Assembly: GCF_000717995.1 (NCBI RefSeq)
Contig: NZ_JODM01000001.1
Location: forward strand, 496,001-560,000
Reading direction: 5' to 3'
Length of the DNA: 64,000 nt
Source of the DNA: Streptomyces violaceorubidus
GTDB lineage: Bacteria; Actinomycetota; Actinomycetes; Streptomycetales; Streptomycetaceae
The translations under genes and the position numbers were made by a program. Positions 42,023 to 56,566 of this stretch are shown piece by piece; within the stretch, counting starts at the first letter, position 1; every line of letters begins with the position of its first letter. Under the pieces are notes generated by a model, which saw only the letters and a list, made by a program, of their open reading frames with translations, was not told the DNA's origin and did not search any database.

Positions 42023-42085
42023 ACTATAGAAGCCGCCGATTGCGCCGCTGCACGCCGGGGCGCCGACTGACCGAGGATTTGAGTC

Positions 42086-42967
42086 TTGACTGACCAGCTG
42101 CGACTGATGGCCGTTCACGCCCACCCCGACGACGAGTCGAGCAAGGGCGCGGCCACCATGGCGAAGTACGTGTCCGAGGGGGTGGACGTGCTGGTGGTGA
42201 CCTGCACGGGCGGGGAACGCGGCTCCATCCTCAACCCGAAGCTCCAGGGGGACGCGTACATCGAGGAGAACATCCACGAGGTGCGCAGGAAGGAGATGGA
42301 CGAGGCCCGGGAGATCCTGGGCGTCGGGCAGGAGTGGCTCGGCTTCGTCGACTCCGGCCTGCCCGAGGGCGACCCGCTGCCGCCGCTGCCGGAGGGCTGC
42401 TTCGCCCTGGAGGACGTCGACAAGGCGGCCGGTGAGCTGGTGCGGAAGATCCGCTCCTTCCGGCCGCAGGTGATCACCACCTACGACGAGAACGGCGGCT
42501 ACCCGCACCCCGACCACATCATGACCCACAAGATCACGATGGTGGCCTTCGAGGGCGCGGCCGACACCGAGAAGTACCCGGAGGCCGAGTACGGAACCGC
42601 GTACCAGCCGCTGAAGGTGTACTACAACCAGGGCTTCAACCGGCCCCGTACCGAGGCCCTGCACAACGCGCTGCTGGAGCGCGGCCTCGAGTCGCCCTAC
42701 CACGACTGGCTCAAGCGCTGGTCGGAGTTCGAGCGCAAGGAGCGCACCCTCACCACGCACGTGCCCTGCGCGGACTTCTTCGAGATCCGCGACAAGGCGC
42801 TGATCGCGCACGCCACGCAGATCGACCCCGACGGGGGCTGGTTCCGGGTGCCGATGGAGATCCAGAAGGAGGTCTGGCCCACCGAGGAGTACGAGCTGGC
42901 CAAGTCCCTGGTGGAAACCTCCCTCCCCGAGGACGACCTCTTCGCGGGCATCCGGGACAATGCCTGA
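42086..42967 (+). CDS. mca: Mycothiol S-conjugate amidase
   Basis: A 293-residue zinc enzyme that cleaves mycothiol conjugates of toxins and electrophiles, releasing a mercapturic acid for export. The zinc motif AHPDDES (His, Asp) and third ligand in PHPDHIMTH are intact, plus CTGGERGSILNP and DENGGYPHPDH. The start is a TTG at 42086 (MTDQLRLMAVHAHPDD), with GAGGAT upstream; the family N-terminus supports this over the ATG at 42107. The stop overlaps the next gene. Divergent from DUF4307. Confidence 0.95.
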   Translation: MTDQLRLMAVHAHPDDESSKGAATMAKYVSEGVDVLVVTCTGGERGSILNPKLQGDAYIEENIHEVRRKEMDEAREILGVGQEWLGFVDSGLPEGDPLPPLPEGCFALEDVDKAAGELVRKIRSFRPQVITTYDENGGYPHPDHIMTHKITMVAFEGAADTEKYPEAEYGTAYQPLKVYYNQGFNRPRTEALHNALLERGLESPYHDWLKRWSEFERKERTLTTHVPCADFFEIRDKALIAHATQIDPDGGWFRVPMEIQKEVWPTEEYELAKSLVETSLPEDDLFAGIRDNA

Positions 42968-43196
42968 CATGACTGCAAGCGCAAGCCAGGCAATGACGCA
43001 CCTCGTCACTCTCGCCGAGCTGGACGAGGACAAGGTCACCCCCGGTGTCCTCGGGTTCATCGTGTTCGCGGTGTTGGCCCTGGCGGTGTGGGGACTGATG
43101 AAGTCCATGAACCGGCACATGGGCAAGGTGGACTTCAAGGAGACGGCGGAGCGGGACGCCTCCGGCGGGCCCGAGGCGAAGCCCCAGCGGGGCTAG
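42960..43196 (+). CDS. Small single-pass membrane protein
   Basis: A 78-residue protein (69-75 if ATG 42969 or later is used). It overlaps the mca stop, so it is co-translated. One helix VTPGVLGFIVFAVLALAVWGLMKSMNRHM, then a charged cytoplasmic tail. It is conserved next to mca in Streptomyces as I recall. Function unknown. Confidence 0.8.
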   Translation: MPDMTASASQAMTHLVTLAELDEDKVTPGVLGFIVFAVLALAVWGLMKSMNRHMGKVDFKETAERDASGGPEAKPQRG

Positions 43197-43215
43197 CCGC
43201 CGCGGCGGTCCGGGC

Positions 43216-46200
43216 TCAGGCCGGTACCGCCACGCCCATCACCTCCCGCGCCTGGCGTCCCGGCACCATGCCCAGACGCCAGGCCTGCCAGCCCGCCTCC
43301 AGCTGGACACCGCGCTCCAGCAGGAGCTGGTAGGCGTCCACGTAGTCGTCCAGCTTGGGGTCGCGGGCCACGTGGCGGGCGCGGGACAGCTGGGCCAGCT
43401 CCTCCTGCGCCACCGCCGTGCCGATCTCCACCCCGCCGGGAGCGGCGTAGGGCAGCAGCGTGCAGCGCAGGAAGCGGGCCCAGTCCTCGCCGCGCCGGTC
43501 GCCGTACCCGGCGAAGAGGGCGGCGGCCTCGTCGCACAGGGCCAGCGCCTGCGGCGTACGCGCGTTGCCCGCGTCCACGACCGCCAGCTCCAGGCACGTC
43601 CACGCCTCCCCGTGCCCGACGCCGATGCGCTGGAAGTCGGCGCGCGCGTCGACCAGGAGCTGCCGGGCGAAGCCGGAGTTGCGAAGCGAGCCGGTCTGGG
43701 CGGCCCGCTGGTCCCGAGTGACCCGCGCCGAGTGGTGCCGGGCGCAGGCCAGGCCGTACACGTCCCGCATCCGGGAGAACATCGTGCGGGAGCGTTCCAG
43801 CTCGCGCACGGACTGGTCGAGGTCGCCGGTCTCCTCCAGCGCCTGGCCCAGGTAGTAGACCGTCCAGGCCTCGCCACGCGCGTCCTCGTTCTCGCGGTGC
43901 CGGGCCGCCGCCCGCCGCAGGTCCTCCACCGCCGGTGAGGCGTCGCCGTCCACGAGACGGGCCCGCGCCAGCTGGGTCAGCGCCCAGGCCTCGCCGCGGG
44001 CGTCCTGGGTGCGGCCGTACAGCTCCAGGGCCGCCCGCAGGTCCGACTCCGCCGCCGGCACGTCGCCCCTGCGCAGGTGCAGCTGGCCGAGCTGGAAGTG
44101 GGCCCACGCCTGGCCGTGCACCGACTCGCCCGCCCGGTGCAGCACCAGCGACTCGGTGAGCAGCTCCAGGGCCTCGGCCAGCCGGGCCCGGTCGCGCTGC
44201 ACCGCCGCCAGCGCGTGCAGCGTCCAGGCCCGGTCCGTGGCCAGCTCCGGCGCGGCCTGGAGGTCCAGCGCCTCCCGGAGCTTGGCCGCCGCGTCGGTCA
44301 GGTTGCCCTGGTGGTGCAGCGTGATCCCCAGCGAGCACAGGGCCCGCGCCGCACCGGCGTCGTGGTGGGCGTCCCGGTACAGGTCGACCACGGAGGCCAG
44401 CGTCGTGCGCGCCTTGTCCAGCTCGCCCAGCTGCCGGGCCGCGATACCGGTGCGCCACTGCACCGAGCGCACCAGCAGCCCCTGGTCCACGGACTGCGCC
44501 AGCTCGCTGATCTCACCGAGCCGGTACAGGTCGCCGCGCAGCAGGCAGTAGTCGCACAGCGCGCCCAGCAGGTTCAGCACCGCGCCCTGGTCGACGCCCT
44601 CCGCGTGTCTGAGCGTCGCCGTGATGAAGCTCGACTCGTCGTCCAGCCAGCGCAGCGCCTCGTCCAGGGAGGTGAAACCGTACTGCCCGAACTGGTTGGA
44701 GCGGGTCGACATGTTGCCGTCGACCAGGCGCAGCACGGAGTCGGCCAGCTCGGCGTAGTTGGCGATGAGTCGTTCCTGCGCGGCCGTCCGGTCGGCGGGC
44801 TCCTCCTCGTCGGCGAGCCGGGCGCGGGCGAAGGCGCGCACCACGTCGTGCAGGCGGTAGCGGCTGCCCCGGACGTGGTCGATCAGCCCCGCCCGCGACA
44901 GCCTCGCCAGCTGCCGGATCGCCTCGGCCTCGTCCGTGGCCAGCAGCGCGGCGGCGGCGGCGGCGCCCAGCGAGGTGCGTCCCGCGAGCGCCAGCCGGCG
45001 CAGCAGCCGACGGGCCGGTTCCGGCTGGTCGGTGTAGCGCAGCCACAGTGCCCGCTCGGCCGGCTCCACCGGCCCGTAGGCGCCCAGGTCGGTCGCCAGC
45101 GCGCGCGGCGAGCGCGGGCCCAGCGACGATCCGGCGACCCGCAGCGCCAGCGGCAGCCCGCCGCACAAGCGCCGGATCAGCTCGCTCGACTCGGCGTCGT
45201 AGGGCCCCGAGGCGTCCTCGGCGGCGGCGCCCAGCAGCTCCTCCGCGCCCGCCGCGTCCAGCTCCTCGACGGGCAGGTCGTAGACCCGGGCGGACAGGTC
45301 GGCCGGGAGCCGCAGCGGCTCGCGCGCGGTGACCAGCACCAGGCTGTCCGAGCGCTCCGGCACCAGTGTGCGCACCTGCTCGGGGTCCGAGGCGTCGTCG
45401 AGGACGACGGTGACCGGGACGCCCGTCAGATGCTGGTGGTACAGCTCGCTGAGCCGCTTGACCTGCTGGTCCGCGGAGGAGCGCTCCCGGAACAGCAACT
45501 GCTCGCGCGGCGCCCCGAGCCGGTTCAGCAGGTGCAGCAGGGCGTCCCGGGTGCTCAGCGGCGACTCGCCGCCCTCCACCGAGCCGCCGGTGCCGGAGCC
45601 GCCGGTGCCGGAGCCGCTCGTGCCGGAGCCGCCGGTGCCGGAGCCGCCGGTGCCGGAGCCGCCCGCGGACCCGGCCCCGCGCAGGTCGACCAGGCAGGCC
45701 CCGCGGAAGTAGTCCCGCAGCTCGTGGACGGCCCGGACCGCCAGCGTCGTACGGCCGCTGCCGGGCGCCCCGTGCAGCACCACCACCGTCGGCTTGGTCT
45801 CCGTGCTCGCGCGGGCCGCCTGCACCCACTGCCGCAGCCGCGCCATCTCCTGCCGCCGCCCCGCGAACACGCCCTCCGGCTCCGGCAGTTGCCCGAACGA
45901 CTGCTCCAGCGCGCTGCGTCCCCGGGCGGCCGCGCTCTTGTCCGCGCCCCGCAGCTTCGGCCCGGTCTTGGCCGGGCCGGTGGACGCGGCGAGCATCCGC
46001 TGCTGGTCGAGGAAGGGCCGGATGCCGCGCACCTCCAGCGCCGTGAGCCACTGCAGCCGCAGCTGCTCGGGCCCGCCGGGCTGGCTGACCGCCCCGGCGC
46101 GGTGGTGGGCGGCCGGCACATGGGACCCGACCACCTTGACCACGGTCGCCGCCGCGCCGACGACCCCGACCGTCACTCCCGCGCCCACCGCGGTGCCGGT

Positions 46201-46506
46201 GCCAGTGCCGAGCGCCACGTCGGCCACCACCGCGGCGAGGGCCGCCACGGCGGCCACCAGCAGGGGAGTGCCGGCGCCCTCGCGGGCGTAGCGCTGGCGG
46301 AAGGTGAGCTGCCCGGCCGCGGCCTCGTCGACGGCGCGGGTGTAGGCCTCGTACTCCTCGCCGGCCGTCCCCGCCATCGCGTCCAGCGCCGCGCGGGCCC
46401 GGGAGAGCAGTACGTTGCCGTCCGTGCGTCCGCCCGAGCGCCGTACCTCCTCCTCCACGGCCCGCCTGAGCAGCCCTTCGGCCTCCGCCCGATGACTGTC
46501 CCGCAT
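43216..46506 (-). CDS. STAND-type (NB-ARC) ATPase with tetratricopeptide repeats
   Basis: A 1096-residue signalling ATPase. The N-terminus (1-100) is a helical DNA-less region with MRDSHRAEAEGLLRRAVEEEV, followed by two hydrophobic helices (about 80-130, LLVAAVAALAAVVADVAL and GVTVGVVGAAATVVKVV). NB-ARC begins near 225 with Walker A HGAPGSGRTTL (about 243-253) and VVLDDASD as Walker B, then winged-helix segments. From about 610 to the end are TPRs (ALCSLGITLHHQGNLTDAAAKLREALDL and many more). A GGSGT linker, encoded by five 15-bp repeats, follows Walker A by about 35 residues, inside the nucleotide domain. ATG 46506 with GGAGGGG. Similar to regulators of the AfsR/SARP-like STAND group but with no DNA-binding domain. 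Confidence 0.85.
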   Translation of the reverse strand: MRDSHRAEAEGLLRRAVEEEVRRSGGRTDGNVLLSRARAALDAMAGTAGEEYEAYTRAVDEAAAGQLTFRQRYAREGAGTPLLVAAVAALAAVVADVALGTGTGTAVGAGVTVGVVGAAATVVKVVGSHVPAAHHRAGAVSQPGGPEQLRLQWLTALEVRGIRPFLDQQRMLAASTGPAKTGPKLRGADKSAAARGRSALEQSFGQLPEPEGVFAGRRQEMARLRQWVQAARASTETKPTVVVLHGAPGSGRTTLAVRAVHELRDYFRGACLVDLRGAGSAGGSGTGGSGTGGSGTSGSGTGGSGTGGSVEGGESPLSTRDALLHLLNRLGAPREQLLFRERSSADQQVKRLSELYHQHLTGVPVTVVLDDASDPEQVRTLVPERSDSLVLVTAREPLRLPADLSARVYDLPVEELDAAGAEELLGAAAEDASGPYDAESSELIRRLCGGLPLALRVAGSSLGPRSPRALATDLGAYGPVEPAERALWLRYTDQPEPARRLLRRLALAGRTSLGAAAAAALLATDEAEAIRQLARLSRAGLIDHVRGSRYRLHDVVRAFARARLADEEEPADRTAAQERLIANYAELADSVLRLVDGNMSTRSNQFGQYGFTSLDEALRWLDDESSFITATLRHAEGVDQGAVLNLLGALCDYCLLRGDLYRLGEISELAQSVDQGLLVRSVQWRTGIAARQLGELDKARTTLASVVDLYRDAHHDAGAARALCSLGITLHHQGNLTDAAAKLREALDLQAAPELATDRAWTLHALAAVQRDRARLAEALELLTESLVLHRAGESVHGQAWAHFQLGQLHLRRGDVPAAESDLRAALELYGRTQDARGEAWALTQLARARLVDGDASPAVEDLRRAAARHRENEDARGEAWTVYYLGQALEETGDLDQSVRELERSRTMFSRMRDVYGLACARHHSARVTRDQRAAQTGSLRNSGFARQLLVDARADFQRIGVGHGEAWTCLELAVVDAGNARTPQALALCDEAAALFAGYGDRRGEDWARFLRCTLLPYAAPGGVEIGTAVAQEELAQLSRARHVARDPKLDDYVDAYQLLLERGVQLEAGWQAWRLGMVPGRQAREVMGVAVPA
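45583..45657. repeat. 15-bp tandem repeats inside the STAND ATPase gene
   Basis: Five copies of GCCGCCGGTGCCGGA (the third with two changes) encode a Gly-Gly-Ser-Gly-Thr linker on the minus strand. All keep the reading frame. Confidence 0.9.
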
Positions 46507-46770
46507 GTCGCGCCCCCTCCGGCGGCATCGGTGTCCTGCCGGGGAGACCCGGGCGCCCCGGTGGCCCCAGGCGTCCCAGAGGCCCTCCCGGCCCATCCCC
46601 GGGTCCTTCCCCGGTTGGGCGCGAGTCAAGTGTCCCGCTACGGGGAGAACCTGGGGAGGTGCTTCGCACCGGTCCGGAAAGCGGGCGAATCCCCCTCTTG
46701 ACCGCCGTGACGGCAGCCACTAATTTGCGGGGGAAGCAGACCCATGACTACCGACAGGAGGCGACCGCAG

Positions 46771-46848
46771 ATGTGCACCAACTCTGACCTGAGTCGCCTC
46801 GCCCGCCGCACGGTGTGGGTTTCGGGCCGGGTCGCGCACGGCTGCTGA
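46771..46848 (+). CDS. Possible 25-residue leader peptide
   Basis: ATG 46771 follows AGGAGG by nine bases, a strong ribosome site. The peptide reads MCTNSDLSRLARRTVWVSG then RVAHGC. An in-frame ATG at 46744 would add nine residues. Cys at both ends and the Arg-rich middle are unusual. It could be a leader peptide ahead of xdhABC or chance. No homology known to me. Confidence 0.3.
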   Translation: MCTNSDLSRLARRTVWVSGRVAHGC

Positions 46849-46866
46849 CACGCCGTTCCGCCGTGC

Positions 46867-46912
46867 CCCCGCGTGGCACGTTCCGGTGTCCCCGCGTGGC
46901 ACATTCCGGTTT
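46867..46912. repeat. Tandem 23-bp repeat upstream of xdhA
   Basis: Two adjacent 23-bp copies (46867-46889 and 46890-46912) differ at two positions; the shared core is GCGTGGCAC/ATTCCGGT. Possible tandem operator. Confidence 0.8.
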
Positions 46913-47076
46913 TCCCTTTCACTTTCCCCCTTCACGGCATGCCGTTGACGCGTGCCGATCCGCGCCCGCTCGTCTGCCGCGGCGCGTCCGGACTCAGAAA
47001 GCTGCCTGAAATTGGCGAACATGATGCATCGACCTGCCCCGAGTCGACCTGTCCCGAGTCGAAATGAAGGTCTGTC

Positions 47077-51005
<3,929 letters not shown>

Positions 51006-51006
51006 C

Positions 51007-51816
51007 ATGACGTGGGTCGCCGCGGTCGCGCGGTTGCGGGCCCGCCGGGAGCCCGGCGTGCTGGTGACCGTCGCGACCGTGCGCGGCCACGCCCCGCGCG
51101 ACGCCGGCGCCAAGCTCGTCGTGGGACGCACCGGGACGTGGGGCTCCATCGGCGGCGGCAACGTCGAGGCCGTCGCCGTCGACCGGGCCCGGGAGATGAT
51201 CGCCGCGGCCGAGGCGCGACCGGAGCTGCTCGACTTCGCCCTGAACGACAAGGTCACCAACCGGCACGGCGTGCAGTGCTGCGGCGGCACCGTCTCGGTG
51301 CTGCTCGAACCGCTGCCGGTGGTCCGGGCGGTGGCGGTCTTCGGCGTCGGCCACGTCGGTCTGGAACTGGCGCGCATCCTGGCCCGCCAGGACCTCGACC
51401 TCCACCTGGTCGACAGCCGCGCCGACCTCCTGAGCGAGGAGCGCCTCGACGTGCTGGCGGACGCGGTGGCGCAGGTGCACACGCACCACACGCCGCTGCT
51501 GCCGGAGGAGGTGCTGGCCGAGCTGCCGCCCGGCACCCACGTCCTGATCATGACCCATGACCACGCCGAGGACGCCGCCCTGTGCGACGCGGCCCTGCGC
51601 ACGGACCACCTCGGGTCCATCGGCCTGATCGGCTCGGCCGCCAAGTGGGCGCGGTTCCGGGGGCGCCTGGCCACCGAGGGCGGCCACGAGGACGCCGCCA
51701 TCGACCGGATCAAGACCCCGATCGGGCTGGCCGACATCACCGGCAAGGAGCCCGCGACCATCGCCGTGAGCGTCGCGGCCGACCTGCTGCGCACCTTCGA
51801 GGCCGCGGGGGACTGA
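51007..51816 (+). CDS. xdhC: Xanthine dehydrogenase accessory protein (Mo-cofactor sulfuration/insertion)
   Basis: A 269-residue XdhC/CoxI-family protein that binds molybdopterin, helps sulfurate it and inserts it into XdhB. N-terminal XdhC domain with VTVATVRGHAPRDAGAKLVVG and SIGGGNVEA, a Cys pair (GVQCCGGTVSVLLE), and a C-terminal Rossmann domain (VFGVGHVGLELARILA, GLIGSAAKWARFRGRL). ATG 51007 starts one base after the xdhB stop; GTG 50998 is an alternative start. Confidence 0.94.
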   Translation: MTWVAAVARLRARREPGVLVTVATVRGHAPRDAGAKLVVGRTGTWGSIGGGNVEAVAVDRAREMIAAAEARPELLDFALNDKVTNRHGVQCCGGTVSVLLEPLPVVRAVAVFGVGHVGLELARILARQDLDLHLVDSRADLLSEERLDVLADAVAQVHTHHTPLLPEEVLAELPPGTHVLIMTHDHAEDAALCDAALRTDHLGSIGLIGSAAKWARFRGRLATEGGHEDAAIDRIKTPIGLADITGKEPATIAVSVAADLLRTFEAAGD

Positions 51817-52009
51817 CGCCCGGCGGGGCGGTGCCCGACCTCGTACGAATCTACGAAGTGTCGTTCGCGGTCGGTCCGTAGTTCATGTTTTCGGCCCCTG
51901 GCCGGGTCGCGGCGGCGAGCGGTGTACTGCTCCTACGCATCCTCCCCCGCGAAGCGCACCGGCCCGCACGCCGTACTCCCGCACGCTGCCCGCCCAAGAA
52001 GGAGCACGC

Positions 52010-52513
52010 ATGACGACCGACACCCTCGAGACCGGCATCCGCGAGTCCGAGCGCGCCTGGATGGACAAGGCCATCGAGCTGGCCACCACCAGCGTCCGCG
52101 AGGGAGGCGGCCCGTTCGGCGCCCTGATCGCCAACGGCGGCGACATCGTCGCCCTCGGCAGCAACCAGGTCACCGCCGGCCTCGACCCCACCGCGCACGC
52201 CGAGGTCAGCGCCATCCGCGCGGCCTGCAAGACGCTCGGCACGTTCAGCCTGGAGGGCTGCACCCTCGTCACCTCCTGCGAACCCTGCCCGATGTGCCTC
52301 TCCTCGGCCCTGTGGGCCCGCGTCGACCGCCTCGTCTTCTGCGCCGACCGCCACGACGCCGCCGTGGCCGGTTTCGACGACCGCACGTTCTACGACCTGT
52401 TCGAGAAGCGGCCGCAGGCCGACTGGCCCATGACCGTGGAACACCTCGACCTGCCCCACCGCACCCAGCCGTTCGACGCCTGGATCGCCAAGTCCGACCG
52501 CGTCGACTACTGA
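52010..52513 (+). CDS. Guanine deaminase-like nucleoside/base deaminase
   Basis: A 167-residue zinc deaminase of the cytidine deaminase fold. Zinc site: [10 protein letters not shown] and [22 protein letters not shown]. Length, the C-terminal [32 protein letters not shown] and FYDLF match B. subtilis-type GuaD, which makes xanthine from guanine. That product is the substrate of XdhAB just upstream, supporting the assignment. ATG 52010 with AAGGAG. About 190 bases separate it from xdhC, so it may have its own promoter. Confidence 0.9.
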   Translation: MTTDTLETGIRESERAWMDKAIELATTSVREGGGPFGALIANGGDIVALGSNQVTAGLDPTAHAEVSAIRAACKTLGTFSLEGCTLVTSCEPCPMCLSSALWARVDRLVFCADRHDAAVAGFDDRTFYDLFEKRPQADWPMTVEHLDLPHRTQPFDAWIAKSDRVDY

Positions 52514-52607
52514 GAACAGGCCACTGAGGCACTCCGGCCGCCCCGTCCCCGCGCCCCTGACCCGTGGCGTTCGGACGGGGCGGCGGCACGTGCGCGAGGA
52601 TGGGGGC

Positions 52608-54653
<2,046 letters not shown>

Positions 54654-54739
54654 GGCGGCGCGAGGGCGAGGTCCACCCCGCAGCTCTCCCACCGCCCGGC
54701 GCCGCCCGGTACGCCGACCGCCCGGCACCGGTGGGCTGT

Positions 54740-55471
54740 TCAGCCGCCCTCAGTACTCCTGCTCACGGCGCGCTCCACGATCGCCTCCAACTGCTCGTGG
54801 TGCGCGCCCCGCCAGTAGGCGCGGCCGCACACGGTGCACTGGGCGAAGACGTCGTACGACCGCTGCGTGCCGTCCTTGAGCTGCTCCGCCACCTCCTCCT
54901 TGCCGGCCGCCCTGAGCAGCCCGTTGCAGGCGGTGCACCGCGTCCAGGGGTGCAGGGCGGGCCGGAACCGGTCCAGGAACTCCTGGAGCTGTTCGTCGGG
55001 GCGGGTGCTGTACACGTAGGCGCCGGCCCACAGTTCGCGGCGGCGCAGCAGTCCGCGGTCGCGGCTGAGCAGGACCCGCTTCTCGGCCGCCGACAGCGCG
55101 GCGAGCGCCGGATCGCCGAGGTCCGTCGACTCGTACGCCGTGTCCACGCCGAGCAGCCGCAGTCGGCGGGCGAGGGTGCCGAGGTGCACGTCGAGCAGGA
55201 ACCGCAGGGGAGCGCCGGGGACCCGCTGGGGGTGCTGGACGGGCCGTACGCGCACCGACTCGCCGCCCGCCGGGACGTGTCCGGGCGGCACCTCGCGGCC
55301 GTCGACGAGCAGGGTGCCGACCTCGGTCAGCGGCACGCCGAGGGACTCGACGAGGTGGCCGAGGGTGGAGACGCCGTCGGTGGCCGTGCGGGCGGCGCCG
55401 GTGGGGCGGGCGCGCGGGACGAAAAGGTGCAGCTCGGGGGCGAACTCGACGTGGATCTCGGGACCGTTCAC
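54740..55471 (-). CDS. Ubiquitin-fold plus Mut7-C RNase domain protein
   Basis: A 243-residue protein. N-terminal ThiS/MoaD-like ubiquitin fold (about 1-80, VSTLGHLVESLGVPLTEVGTLLVDGREVPPG) is joined to a Mut7-C PIN-fold RNase (RFLLDVHLGTLARRLRLLGVD, LLSRDRGLLRR) and a zinc ribbon with CTACNG and CTVCGRAYWRG. Proposed to act in RNA decay. GTG 55471 chosen from the domain start. Conserved in actinobacteria; divergent from nothing close, its promoter is in the gap to the hemolysin III gene. Confidence 0.9.
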   Translation of the reverse strand: MNGPEIHVEFAPELHLFVPRARPTGAARTATDGVSTLGHLVESLGVPLTEVGTLLVDGREVPPGHVPAGGESVRVRPVQHPQRVPGAPLRFLLDVHLGTLARRLRLLGVDTAYESTDLGDPALAALSAAEKRVLLSRDRGLLRRRELWAGAYVYSTRPDEQLQEFLDRFRPALHPWTRCTACNGLLRAAGKEEVAEQLKDGTQRSYDVFAQCTVCGRAYWRGAHHEQLEAIVERAVSRSTEGG

Positions 55472-55575
55472 CCGGTCAGAATGCCACGGGGGCCGGGACC
55501 GGGTCCCGGCCTTTTCGCGACCTCGAGGGCGTCCGCGGCCGGGCCTGCAAGGTCGAGGACGACCCTCGGGAACGG

Positions 55576-56280
55576 CTAGTACGCGACCAGCGAGATGCCC
55601 ACGTAGTGCGCGATGAAGGCGGCCAGCGTGAAGGAGTGGAAGACCTCGTGGAAGCCGAACCAGCGGGGCGAGGGGTTGGGGCGCTTGAGGCCGTAGATCA
55701 CGCCGCCCGCGCTGTAGAGCAGGCCGCCGACGATCACCAGGACGAGGACGGCGATGCCGCCGGCCCGCATGAACTCGGGCAGGTAGAAGACCGCCGCCCA
55801 GCCCATGGCGAGGTAGCAGGGGGTGTAGAGCCAGCGCGGGGCGCCGACCCAGAAGACGCGGAAGACGATGCCCGCCGCGGCGGCCGCCCAGATGCCCCAC
55901 AGCAGCCACTCGCCCTGGGCGCCGGGCAGCAGCAGCATCGTGAGCGGGGTGTAGGTGCCCGCGATGATCAGGAAGATGTTGGCGTGGTCGAGGCGGCGCA
56001 GGACGCCGTCCATGCGCGGGCTCCAGTTGCCCCGGTGGTAGAGGGCGCTGACGCCGAACAGCAGGCAGGCCGTCAGGACGTAGACACCGCAGGCTATGCG
56101 GCCCTCGGGCGTCTCGGCGAGGGCGGTGAGCACCAGACCGGCGACCAGGACGGCGGGGAACATGCCGAGGTGCAGCCAACCGCGCAGCTTCGGCTTGACC
56201 GGATGCGGGAGGGAGAGCGCTACGGGTCCGCGGCCGTCGGCCGGCAGGTCCCTGGGCGCGTCGGGGACGGACGCAGTCAT
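55576..56280 (-). CDS. Hemolysin III / PAQR family membrane protein
   Basis: A 234-residue protein with seven helices. PAQR marks: LYHRGNWSPRMDGVLRRLDHANIFLIIAGTYTPL with Ser/His in the SALYHR motif, LAMGWAAVFYLPEFM, and the C-terminal zinc pair FHEVFHSFTLAAFIAHYV. The three His and Asp that bind zinc in PAQR proteins are visible. May be a lipid amidase-like hydrolase; its real role in bacteria is not settled. ATG 56280. Confidence 0.92.
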   Translation of the reverse strand: MTASVPDAPRDLPADGRGPVALSLPHPVKPKLRGWLHLGMFPAVLVAGLVLTALAETPEGRIACGVYVLTACLLFGVSALYHRGNWSPRMDGVLRRLDHANIFLIIAGTYTPLTMLLLPGAQGEWLLWGIWAAAAAGIVFRVFWVGAPRWLYTPCYLAMGWAAVFYLPEFMRAGGIAVLVLVIVGGLLYSAGGVIYGLKRPNPSPRWFGFHEVFHSFTLAAFIAHYVGISLVAY

Positions 56281-56566
56281 GGGCGCATCGTACCTACGGT
56301 TCCGTAAGTTACGTATCAGTACGGGCGTATGCCGCAGGGCGAGTGGCCATCGTCTCACGAGAATTCGGGCGGCGCACTCCCGGTCCGGGGACGTGGCGAT
56401 CCTCACGCCGCTCAGGTGTGACGCCCTCTGGACAGATGGGCGCTCGCGTCGGATGATCAAATGAGTGCGGTCGACACCGGATGAGCGCCCACGAGGTCAA
56501 CGTCACGCATCCGGGTCGCAGCCCCCACGGGGCCTCCAACAAAAAACCCCTCATTTAGGAGCAATC
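56281..56566. other. Divergent spacer between the hemolysin III gene and pckG
   Basis: 286 bases with no gene. Near pckG it contains GGGGCCTCC, an A6 run, CCCC and the AGGAG ribosome site; GGGG/CCCC (56539-56558) and CTCC/GGAG pairings exclude each other, a weak possible leader switch. Confidence 0.4.

Larger units (their letters stand above)
46507..47076. other. 570-bp control region between the STAND ATPase gene and xdhA
   Basis: Contains a short ORF (46771-46848), a tandem pair of 23-bp repeats (46867-46912), an AT-richer stretch to about 47028, and two 15-bp direct repeats (47030-47044, 47045-47059; 14/15 identical) directly before the xdhA ribosome-binding site. No large gene. Confidence 0.6.
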
